NCBI GenBank assembly: GCA_030642185.1 | Contig: DAOWOG010000073.1 | Location: 1-6,522, forward strand | DNA length: 6,522 bases | Source: Helicobacteraceae bacterium | Lineage (GTDB): Bacteria; Campylobacterota; Campylobacteria; Campylobacterales; Sulfurimonadaceae | Direction: 5' to 3' | Part shown: in pieces, positions 1 to 6,522 of the stretch | Position numbering within the stretch: position 1 is the stretch's first letter | Layout of the letters: the number at the start of each line of letters is the position of its first letter | The notes under the pieces: generated by a model | Seen by the model: only the letters and a program-made list of their open reading frames with translations | Databases searched by the model: none | Told to the model about the DNA's origin: nothing | Made by a program: the position numbers and the translations under genes

Positions 1-609
1 ATTACTGCCAGACTGGTAGCGGACATGTATGAAAAGGCCGGCATTGACCGTTTAATTACGATCGATCTGCATTCCGGTCAGATACAGGGATTTTTTGATA
101 TTCCGGTAGACAATCTCTATGGTGCGATTATTTTTCAGGACTACATACAGCGTAAAAATCTGAGCAATCCTATTATCGCTTCTCCGGATATCGGCGGAGT
201 GGCGCGTGCACGTTATTTTGCGAAAAACCTGGGTCTTGAGATGGTTATCGTTGATAAACGCCGCGAAAAAGCGAATGAATCCGAGGTCATGAATATTATC
301 GGGGATGTAGAGGGAAAAGATGTCATTATGATCGATGATATGGTCGATACAGCCGGAACAATGGTTAAAGCTGCGGCCGCGTTGAAAAAAAATGGCGCTA
401 CTTCGGTAATGGCATGTGCTACTCATGCCGTGTTAAGCGGAAATGCCTATGCAAACCTTGAAGGCGGAGAACTGGATGAACTGATCGTCTCAAACTCTCT
501 GGCTTCAAAACCAAGTGAAAAAATCAAAGTACTGACCGTTGCGCCTCTGTTTGCCGAAGTGATCCGTCGTGTATATCACAATGAAAGTGTCAACAGCCTC
601 TTTACGTAG
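1..609 (+). CDS. prs: Ribose-phosphate pyrophosphokinase (PRPP synthetase), 5' truncated by window edge
   Basis: Makes 5-phosphoribosyl-1-pyrophosphate from ribose 5-phosphate and ATP in the cytoplasm, feeding purine, pyrimidine, NAD, His and Trp synthesis. The frame is open from base 1 ([14 protein letters not shown]...), which matches the middle of Prs, so the internal ATG at 25 is not the start. 202 residues are visible; the family is usually about 310, so roughly the first 105-110 are off the left edge. Visible motifs are [18 protein letters not shown] (metal/ATP-site histidine, bases ~61-114), the catalytic flexible loop [11 protein letters not shown] (~256-288), the PRPP-binding loop DDMVDTAGT (334-360), and the typical C-terminal segment [15 protein letters not shown] followed by [11 protein letters not shown]. 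The family assignment is essentially certain. lepA follows after 23 bases, and the two are probably co-transcribed. Confidence 0.97.
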   Translation: MTARLVADMYEKAGIDRLITIDLHSGQIQGFFDIPVDNLYGAIIFQDYIQRKNLSNPIIASPDIGGVARARYFAKNLGLEMVIVDKRREKANESEVMNIIGDVEGKDVIMIDDMVDTAGTMVKAAAALKKNGATSVMACATHAVLSGNAYANLEGGELDELIVSNSLASKPSEKIKVLTVAPLFAEVIRRVYHNESVNSLFT

Positions 610-615
610 GCTGTT
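592..615 (+). terminator. Hairpin across the prs stop codon, possible partial terminator or attenuator
   Basis: AACAGCCT (592-599) and AGGCTGTT (608-615) form a perfect 8-bp stem with an 8-base loop. The TAG stop of prs (607-609) spans the loop and right arm. The stem is followed by ATTATTT (616-622), a short U-rich tract, and then by the lepA ribosome site. It resembles a weak intrinsic terminator or an RNA processing/stability element. It cannot be a full stop unless lepA has its own promoter, which is not evident in the 23-base gap. Confidence 0.35.
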
Positions 616-632
616 ATTATTTAGAGGTACCC

Positions 633-2429
<1,797 letters not shown>

Positions 2430-2437
2430 ACGATTTT

Positions 2438-3013
2438 ATGAAATGTCTGATATGTGAAAACTGGTCATTTTCACATATCTGTAGAACCTGTCAGCAAAAT
2501 TACTTGACACCCTCCCTGTTTACCCGCAAAATTCTTGGAAAAATTCCGGTCCACTCTTTTTACAAGTACAGTGATATCGAAACACTTTTGCATACCAAAC
2601 ATACCGATCTGGGTTATTACATTTACACAATCCTTGCCAAAAATGCTATGAAAAAGTTTGCTGCAAATTTTGAGTATGAAGGGCCAGTGGCTGCCCTGGG
2701 AATCGATGATCACAGCCGTAACGGGTACAGCCATACGGCGCTGCTGGCACGGCAGTTGAAATCAAAAACCGTGACACCCTATTATGGTAAACTGCGAGCA
2801 CAAAACCGTGAGAGCTATTCAGGGAAAAACTATCAGTACCGACTGCTTCATCCAAGAAATTTTGCATTAAAACCGTTTAAGGAAAAGGAAGTGATTTTAG
2901 TCGATGATATCCTGACAACAGGGTTGACACTGACGCAGGCGGCAGAGCTGCTGCATCGTGAAGGAAAAACGGTGCTTTTCTGTCTGACTTTGGCGGATGC
3001 GGATCAACGATAG
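2438..3013 (+). CDS. ComF-family phosphoribosyltransferase-like protein
   Basis: A 191-residue cytoplasmic protein of the ComF/GntX type. The N-terminus has two CxxC pairs (C3/C6 and C15/C18), the small zinc-ribbon typical of ComF. The C-terminal half carries a type I phosphoribosyltransferase PRPP loop, VILVDDILTTGLTL (152-165), with the two acidic residues D156 and D157 and the TTG turn. ComF proteins are required for DNA uptake and integration in several naturally competent bacteria, and their substrate is unsettled. The length fits the short ComF class. It begins 8 bases after the lepA stop with no good Shine-Dalgarno, so translation may be coupled to lepA. Co-occurrence with prs, whose product PRPP is the expected ligand, is suggestive but not proof of a link. 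The PRTase call is firm, and a role in competence is inferred. Confidence 0.85.
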   Translation: MKCLICENWSFSHICRTCQQNYLTPSLFTRKILGKIPVHSFYKYSDIETLLHTKHTDLGYYIYTILAKNAMKKFAANFEYEGPVAALGIDDHSRNGYSHTALLARQLKSKTVTPYYGKLRAQNRESYSGKNYQYRLLHPRNFALKPFKEKEVILVDDILTTGLTLTQAAELLHREGKTVLFCLTLADADQR

Positions 3014-3029
3014 TTTATATTTTAAACAA

Positions 3030-3061
3030 TTTATATTTTTTATGAACAAATAAGCTATAAT
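3030..3061 (+). promoter_or_regulatory. Probable sigma-70 promoter for the yidB-like/comEA-like unit
   Basis: TATAAT at 3056-3061 matches the -10 consensus exactly. The upstream 25 bases are T- and A-rich (TTTATATTTTTTATG) without a TTGACA box, as is common for epsilonproteobacterial housekeeping promoters, where periodic AT tracts replace the -35. Transcription would begin near 3068. A strong Shine-Dalgarno, AAGGA at 3082-3086, lies 6 bases before the ATG at 3093. No GC-rich terminator hairpin is seen between the comF stop and this box. Confidence 0.6.
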
Positions 3062-3092
3062 CAATCGGTAAAAAATTTAAAAAGGAAAATAA

Positions 3093-3506
3093 ATGGATTT
3101 AATGAGTATGGCAACAGGTATGATACAAGAACAACTTGGAGACAGTGTAGACAGTTCAAATATCAGCGAGGGACTGGGTGCGCTGTTCAACAATGAGAAC
3201 GGAGAGATGGATATCGGCGGACTTGTCGCCAATATGACAGCCAATGGCGGTCTGAGCAGTATTGTCGGTTCATGGCTGGGTGATGGTGATAACGATGCGA
3301 TAGATATGGATGCTGTCAGTCAGATGTTTGACACGGACAAATTGGGTGCATTTGCTTCCAGTCTGGGGTTAAATATGGAATCTGCATCATCACTGCTCTC
3401 CGATACCCTTCCAAACATTGTTGATCAGGCAAGTTCAGGCGGTAATTTGCTTGATAGTATCGGCGGTTTGGACGGTGCACTTGATTTTGCCAAGAAATTC
3501 TTTTAA
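3093..3506 (+). CDS. YidB-like (DUF937) family protein, strongly acidic
   Basis: A 137-residue protein resembling the C-terminal part of E. coli YidB. The segment GGLSSIVGSWLG (52-63), the stretch LGAFASSLGL (84-93) and ASSLLSDTLPNIVD (98-111) parallel YidB GGLGAILSTWL, DLGQKLGV and ASSLLAEQLPKIID, as recalled from memory. The family folds as small helical bundles and has no established function. No signal peptide, membrane segment or cysteine is visible, so it is probably cytoplasmic. Composition is unusual: I count 16 Asp and 5 Glu against 3 Lys and no Arg, giving a very low expected pI. The start is supported by AAGGA 6 bases upstream. It is the first gene of a unit with the exported HhH protein, which starts 15 bases after its stop. 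Family call is good; role unknown. Confidence 0.72.
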   Translation: MDLMSMATGMIQEQLGDSVDSSNISEGLGALFNNENGEMDIGGLVANMTANGGLSSIVGSWLGDGDNDAIDMDAVSQMFDTDKLGAFASSLGLNMESASSLLSDTLPNIVDQASSGGNLLDSIGGLDGALDFAKKFF

Positions 3507-3521
3507 GACAGAGAGATAGAT

Positions 3522-3986
3522 ATGAAAATATTTTTATTATTGATGATCAGCGCTGTAATGATGTTTGCAGCCATTAATGTTAATACCGCCTCAAAAGAGG
3601 AGTTGATGAGTATTAAAGGTATCGGTGAGAAAAAAGCTGCTTCGATCATGAAGTACAGAAAAACACATAAGATCAAAAATCTGGATGATCTGAAAAATGT
3701 GTCGGGTATCAGTACCGCTACGATTAATAATATCAAACATGATGTGAAGTCCGGAGATAAAAAAGCAAAAAAAGGCACTGCTTCCAAAAAGAGTTCCGGC
3801 AAAAAAGATGCTAAAAAGAGCACGGGTAAAACAGCAGACAGCAAAACGAAAAAAACGACAGCTTCAGGCAAAGAGAAGAAAAAATCAAAAAACAAAGCTG
3901 AGAAGAAGTCAAAAAATAAAAAAGACAAAAAAGACAAAAAAGCAAAAACTAAAAAATCAAAAAAAGAGAAGAAACAGAAACATTAA
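3522..3986 (+). CDS. Exported ComEA/Cj0011c-like helix-hairpin-helix DNA-binding protein with lysine-rich tail
   Basis: A 154-residue protein in three parts. Residues 1-16 are a signal peptide (MKIFLLLMISAVMMFA, likely cleaved before A17 or I18). Residues 18-72 are a ComEA-type helix-hairpin-helix unit: INVNTASKEEL, the hairpin IKGIGEKKAASI (31-42), and the second hairpin VSGIST (60-65). These bind DNA backbone without sequence preference. Residues 76-154 are a low-complexity tail with 38 lysines in 79 residues plus Ser, Ala, Thr, Asp and Glu. ComEA acts in DNA uptake across the periplasm, and the short Campylobacter homologue Cj0011c has been linked to natural transformation. The tail resembles histone H1-like or AlgP-type tails and would greatly raise DNA affinity. 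GAGAG (3511-3515) is a modest ribosome site. The gene ends 11 bases before a strong hairpin. The HhH call is strong; a role in competence is inferred. Confidence 0.85.
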   Translation: MKIFLLLMISAVMMFAAINVNTASKEELMSIKGIGEKKAASIMKYRKTHKIKNLDDLKNVSGISTATINNIKHDVKSGDKKAKKGTASKKSSGKKDAKKSTGKTADSKTKKTTASGKEKKKSKNKAEKKSKNKKDKKDKKAKTKKSKKEKKQKH

Positions 3987-3996
3987 TAATTCTAAC

Positions 3997-4018
3997 AAGC
4001 ACCTTTAATAAGGTGCTT
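3997..4018. terminator. Bidirectional terminator hairpin between convergent genes
   Basis: AAGCACCTT (3997-4005) and AAGGTGCTT (4010-4018) form a perfect 9-bp stem with a 4-base loop, TAAT. It lies between the + strand HhH gene and the - strand nitroreductase gene. On the - strand the stem is followed by GTTAGAATTATTAATG, moderately U-rich; on the + strand the following bases are CTGTGC, a poor U-tract. The TAA stop of the - strand gene (4005-4007) begins in the loop, so its right-hand arm is coding sequence. Confidence 0.7.
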
Positions 4019-5552
4019 CTGTGCTTAAGCGCATATCCACAATAGCCCGTCCGATAGTAAAATGGTATAAAATCTGAAAACGGTTATCTTTAAGCCCCAA
4101 AAGCCTATGCATGACATCATCCAAAAAGCAGCCGATGCCGGTAGCACTGAGATTTAGCGAAGTGGCTTCAAGATAGAGCTGTTGGCCGATGGCACCGCAC
4201 TCCCAGTAAAGCTCCTTATAGCGATTGGCTCCATACGTTGTCATCTGATCTTCAAATTCACAGAGCATCCCAAGCGAAAAGGCACTATCTGAAGCAATAT
4301 CCTGACTGCATGCGATAAATTTGGCTTGCGGCTGAAAATTTCCGGCTTCAAGCAGAAAAAGGCCGGGTTCAATTTCCTGCCATAAAAAGTCCTTTCGTGT
4401 AGCACTCTGAAGTGTTTCTCGATGTTTTTGATTACGAACAAGCAGATAGAGCCCCGCTGTTAATGTTTCAACCTGATGAATAAACAGTACAAGATGTGTC
4501 GAACTCTCTCTGCCTTCAAACGGATCTTTAACACTCTGCATCAGGTTCATAAATGCATCTTTACTGATTGCAGCACGTCCAAAATCCATTGCCTGTGCAC
4601 TTCGGCGTTTAAGGATGACCTCCTTGGCGCTTTTGTCACATTCGCGTTCTGAGAACGGTTTTGTATAAGAATGCAGTTGTTGCTGCTGGTCTGTATGCGT
4701 AGCACGTTCTATCAGTTCTATTTCTTCCCAGTATTGGTGTGCCGGACTGAGCTGATTGGCTTTGCCATGATAGCGTGACGGAAGTGATGAGATAAGGGAC
4801 GTTAAATCGGGTTGAGTGACTGATTTTGGCGATATAAGCAGAAGCATATCGGAAACCTCTTTCTCTTTGGCAATATACCGCTCTTGCTGATCGAGTCCAA
4901 GCAGACGGTCCAGATCATCAATCCTGACGGTATCGATCCGCTCTGTTTTCCAAAAGTTCAATTTGGCACTGATCTCAACGGCACGCTGCGCATGGCCGGC
5001 ATCAAGCTGTGTATAGCGAAAAGCGCGTTCCCCGTATTTCCACACTTCCCGCCAGAGTATGGAACTGATACCGAGTAACAGCGTCCCATGCGGCAGCTGA
5101 TTCCAAAAATCAGTTTCGAATGTGGCCAAAATTTCCAGCGCATGCTCTTTAGGGGCATAGTGGACAATAACGCTATGCTCGCTGATCCCATCTATCGGCG
5201 GAAGGATAAGTGTCGCTTCACTCGGATGAAGATTGCCGCTTGAAGCATTGCAGCGAAGTGCCCAGCGATCGCTGCCGATACTTTTCCATGCAGCAAGACC
5301 CAGTGAAAACTGCAGGAGTTGTGAAAGTGACTCCATAGTAAGCGAAACCGGCTTATGCTCTTGAAAGATCTCAGCATAGGATGGCGAAGGCGTTTGCGAG
5401 ACAATCGGTAGCCTAATCAGCTCACTTCCCTCATAGCGGCGAAAAGGCTCTGGCTGGCTGGACCAGTCCATATATCCCAATGAAGCTGCATAGCGGTTTG
5501 GATGATGTTTGGTCCGTTCATGGTAGTCAAAGACGATTTGAGTATTTTGCAT
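4005..5552 (-). CDS. SagB/ThcOx-type tandem nitroreductase-fold flavoprotein
   Basis: A 515-residue cytoplasmic protein made of two nitroreductase-like halves, as in long SagB-type dehydrogenases. The N-terminus (YHERTKHHPNRYA, 10-22; then GYMDWSSQPEPFRRY, 26-40) is the characteristic leader. Half 1 has RCNASSGNLHPSE (100-112), the family's PSAGALYPLE-like flavin motif, and LDAGH (183-187), but where an RRS flavin-phosphate motif is expected it reads EHKPV (65-69). Half 2 has RRSAQAMDF (316-324), HQVETLTAGLYLL (359-371), ECGAIGQQLYLEA (451-463) and TGIGCFLDD (471-479). SagB and McbC oxidise azolines to azoles in RiPP pathways, but no YcaO cyclodehydratase or precursor peptide is nearby, so the substrate is unknown. 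The ATG start at 5552 fits the leader, though its ribosome site is weak. It is divergent from the 104-residue gene and convergent with the HhH gene. Confidence 0.85.
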   Translation of the reverse strand: MQNTQIVFDYHERTKHHPNRYAASLGYMDWSSQPEPFRRYEGSELIRLPIVSQTPSPSYAEIFQEHKPVSLTMESLSQLLQFSLGLAAWKSIGSDRWALRCNASSGNLHPSEATLILPPIDGISEHSVIVHYAPKEHALEILATFETDFWNQLPHGTLLLGISSILWREVWKYGERAFRYTQLDAGHAQRAVEISAKLNFWKTERIDTVRIDDLDRLLGLDQQERYIAKEKEVSDMLLLISPKSVTQPDLTSLISSLPSRYHGKANQLSPAHQYWEEIELIERATHTDQQQQLHSYTKPFSERECDKSAKEVILKRRSAQAMDFGRAAISKDAFMNLMQSVKDPFEGRESSTHLVLFIHQVETLTAGLYLLVRNQKHRETLQSATRKDFLWQEIEPGLFLLEAGNFQPQAKFIACSQDIASDSAFSLGMLCEFEDQMTTYGANRYKELYWECGAIGQQLYLEATSLNLSATGIGCFLDDVMHRLLGLKDNRFQILYHFTIGRAIVDMRLSTEAPY

Positions 5553-5573
5553 AGTGCGATTGTGCGGTTATTT

Positions 5574-5586
5574 GTGTAAAATACAC
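5574..5586. promoter_or_regulatory. Palindrome GTGTA-AAA-TACAC in the divergent promoter region, candidate operator
   Basis: A perfect 5-bp dyad around AAA sits midway in the 63-base gap between the divergent nitroreductase and 104-residue genes. On the + strand it contains TAAAAT (5577-5582), usable as a -10 box giving a start near 5589. On the - strand it contains TATTTT (5583-5578), a weaker -10. A regulator bound here could control both directions. The dyad is short and the promoters lack clear -35 boxes, so chance is possible. Confidence 0.35.
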
Positions 5587-5615
5587 CTTTAAATAAAGTA
5601 CTAAGAGTGAGAATT

Positions 5616-5930
5616 ATGATAACCCCTTCTACCTACGCCGAGATCACACATTATATAGATGAAGAAAAAACTTTTGTTTTTGTAATAGAAGACAGTTTTG
5701 TCACAATAGAAGAGTTTATAACCCAGCCGGATCAATTTTTCCCGATTCTATTTAAAAATATGGAAATTGAACCGGAAAAAATTCTGCGTATCGAGATGGA
5801 GCTTGATGAGGTCAGGCGTCTGTTCGCCGAGGAGATTGAAGAACTGCCGTTAATGGTCATTATCGATAAAGGGATGTTTGAGGGAGCCATGCCGCTTTCC
5901 AAAATCAGAAAAATGGCAGATGCTTTATGA
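5616..5930 (+). CDS. Hypothetical acidic 104-residue protein
   Basis: Not recognised. The ATG at 5616 is preferred over an in-frame GTG at 5607 because GAGTGAG (5605-5611) then sits as a Shine-Dalgarno just upstream, whereas the GTG start would lie inside that site. The product is acidic, with no signal peptide, membrane segment or cysteine, so it is probably cytoplasmic. It alternates strand-like stretches (TFVFVIED, 19-26; PLMVIIDKG, 78-86) with charged helices (EIEPEKILRIEMELDEVRRL, about 52-71), and ends in SKIRKMADAL. The C-terminal pattern of proline, hydrophobic strand, then glycine and helix faintly recalls a thioredoxin fold, which is only a guess. Its stop overlaps the next start as ATGA (5927-5930), so the two proteins are translationally coupled and probably work together. 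Confidence 0.75.
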   Translation: MITPSTYAEITHYIDEEKTFVFVIEDSFVTIEEFITQPDQFFPILFKNMEIEPEKILRIEMELDEVRRLFAEEIEELPLMVIIDKGMFEGAMPLSKIRKMADAL

Positions 5931-6376
5931 AAAAGCTCTTCCTTCTCCTGATTTTTCCTGCACTGCTTTTTGCCGAGATGCTGAAAGTCGGAGAAAGTAT
6001 CGAGCCTCGAAGCTTGAACGATCAGTTTGACCGTGCCTACAGTCTGGAGTCTCAGCAAAATCTTGTAGTAACCTGGGACAAGGCAAGCACACAAAGTGCC
6101 AATATTTTTTTTGATGCTTACCCTCAGCTGCTCGAAAACAATACAACAGCAATGCTGGTGGACGTTTCAACAACACCATCAGGCATTATGAGTCTGTTTG
6201 TCCTTCCAAAAATGCGCAGTTTCAGCCATCCGATTCTACTTTCATATGACAAAGACTTTAACCTCTTGCTCCCCTACAAAAGCGGTTACCTGACACTGCT
6301 GAGACTCAAAGATAGACACATTATAAAAATAGAGTTCATCGAAGATGAAGCGGCACTAAAAGATGCCTTTGAATAG
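5927..6376 (+). CDS. Exported hypothetical protein, possible cysteine-free thioredoxin-like fold
   Basis: A 149-residue protein with a clear signal peptide (MKKLFLLLIFPALLFA, cleavage after A16) and no cysteine, so neither a lipoprotein nor a classical thiol oxidoreductase. The mature start, VGESIEPRSLNDQFDRAYSL (21-40), followed by NLVVTWDKAST (45-55), resembles redoxin/YtfJ-like domains, where a G-x-x-I-P segment and a DQ turn precede the first strand and a WxxxxC motif would come next; here the cysteine positions are missing. SHPILLSYDKDF (100-111) and the GYLTLLRLKDRHIIKIEFIE stretch (119-138) fit later strands. It is likely periplasmic. It overlaps the upstream gene by 4 bases and needs no separate ribosome site. 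No terminator hairpin was found after its stop. The fold is an inference; the function is unknown. Confidence 0.8.
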   Translation: MKKLFLLLIFPALLFAEMLKVGESIEPRSLNDQFDRAYSLESQQNLVVTWDKASTQSANIFFDAYPQLLENNTTAMLVDVSTTPSGIMSLFVLPKMRSFSHPILLSYDKDFNLLLPYKSGYLTLLRLKDRHIIKIEFIEDEAALKDAFE

Positions 6377-6458
6377 GTGTCCTCTTTACATTTCATCAAA
6401 ACCTAACAATAATTTATACTTCGGAGCTTCTTATGCAACGCCTAGTTCTTACTCTTAT

Positions 6459-6505
6459 ATTCCGGGGACATAATACCAATTTAAAATAATTCCGCTACAA
6501 TTTAA
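6459..6505. repeat. Repeat-rich leader of a probable REP-associated transposase
   Basis: This sits in the 131 bases between the last complete gene (stop 6376) and the ATG at 6508. ATTCCGGGGACATAATACC (6459-6477) resembles a CCGGGGACA motif often found next to Y1 (IS200-like/RAYT) transposase genes, recalled from memory. Two short direct repeats are visible: ATTCCG at 6459-6464 and 6489-6494 (30 bases apart), and CAATTTAA at 6477-6484 and 6498-6505 (21 bases apart, about two helical turns). The rest of the gap (6378-6458) shows no gene, hairpin or clear terminator. Confidence 0.45.
6496..6501 (+). promoter_or_regulatory. Possible -10 box of the edge gene, placing the start site at its ATG
   Basis: TACAAT, preceded by GC, differs from TATAAT at one position. 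Its last base is 7 bases from the A of the ATG at 6508, so transcription would begin at or very near the start codon, and no Shine-Dalgarno is visible in TTAAGT. A leaderless message is one reading; an upstream promoter outside these bases is another. Confidence 0.3.
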
Positions 6506-6507
6506 GT

Positions 6508-6522
6508 ATGGCACGCATAGCA
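6508..6522 (+). CDS. 5' end of a probable REP-associated tyrosine (Y1, IS200-like) transposase, cut by window edge
   Basis: Only five codons are visible: ATG GCA CGC ATA GCA, reading MARIA. Many RAYT/Y1 transposases open with MARIAR or MARxxR followed by a PxHVxxRG motif. The preceding 50 bases carry the GGGGACA motif seen with that family. RAYTs are single-strand-specific HUH nucleases that act on REP-like hairpins. Five residues cannot prove the family, and the call rests on the combination of N-terminus and leader. Nothing can be said about whether the gene is intact. Confidence 0.45.

Noticed and set aside
3013..3040. AT-rich repeats (TTTATATTTT twice) after comF, considered as a terminator
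   Set aside because: The only stem (GTTTA/TAAAC) is 5 bp and lacks GC; the stretch fits better as the AT-rich upstream part of the next promoter.
3503..3937. A 144-residue - strand frame rich in Phe and Leu that looks like a membrane protein
   Set aside because: It is the antisense of the lysine-rich tail: AAA/AAG codons read backwards give Phe and Leu. No ribosome site or promoter is visible, and the + strand gene is strongly supported.
5607..5615. GTG at 5607 as the start of the 104-residue gene
   Set aside because: The GTG lies inside the GAGTGAG that serves as the ribosome site for the ATG at 5616, and nothing suitable precedes the GTG.
4005..6376. Possible azole RiPP cluster around the SagB-type gene
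   Set aside because: No YcaO, E1-like or Cys/Ser/Thr-rich precursor frame is present; the neighbouring 104- and 149-residue proteins lack cysteine and do not resemble precursors.
6378..6470. TGTCCTC (6378-6384) can pair with GGGGACA (6464-6470), suggesting an element end or long stem
   Set aside because: The match is only 7 positions with one G-U pair across 79 bases, so chance is likely without other copies to compare.
6433..6489. Small + strand frame of 18 residues (starting MQRLVLTLIF)
   Set aside because: It has no ribosome site, lies across the repeat-rich leader and ends in AT-rich sequence; most likely chance.

Overview
The window reads as an ordinary chromosomal stretch of a Campylobacterota (epsilonproteobacterial) genome, probably a Sulfurimonas-like or related free-living member. 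This is inferred from the style of the proteins: a Prs with the [11 protein letters not shown] loop, a small ComF, a Cj0011c-like exported helix-hairpin-helix protein, and AT-rich promoters with a good -10 box and no clear -35. No marker gene fixes the genus.

Left block, + strand (1-3013): the 3' two thirds of prs (PRPP synthetase), then lepA (elongation factor 4), then a short comF-type phosphoribosyltransferase. The gaps are 23 and 8 bases, so the three look like one operon. An 8-bp hairpin that includes the prs stop codon could modulate read-through into lepA. A second transcription unit (3056-3986) starts at a clear TATAAT box. It carries a YidB-like (DUF937) very acidic protein and an exported ComEA/Cj0011c-like DNA-binding protein with an extraordinary lysine tail. 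The unit ends at a perfect 9-bp hairpin that is shared with the convergent gene.

Right block: a 515-residue tandem nitroreductase of the SagB/ThcOx type lies on the - strand (4005-5552). It has no visible RiPP partner genes. Divergent from it, across a 63-base intergenic region with a 13-bp palindrome, is a two-gene + strand unit overlapping by ATGA: a 104-residue acidic cytoplasmic protein of unknown function, and a 149-residue exported protein that looks like a cysteine-free thioredoxin fold.

The last ~65 bases look like the leading edge of a REP-associated (Y1, IS200-like) transposase gene. A CCGGGGACA motif and short direct repeats precede an ATG that begins MARIA; the rest lies outside the window.

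No CRISPR array, tRNA or rRNA was seen. No complete new multi-gene system is evident. The most unusual items are the histone-like lysine tail on the HhH protein, whose alternative reading frame is also polycationic, and the orphan SagB-type enzyme with its flavin-site motifs split between the two halves.
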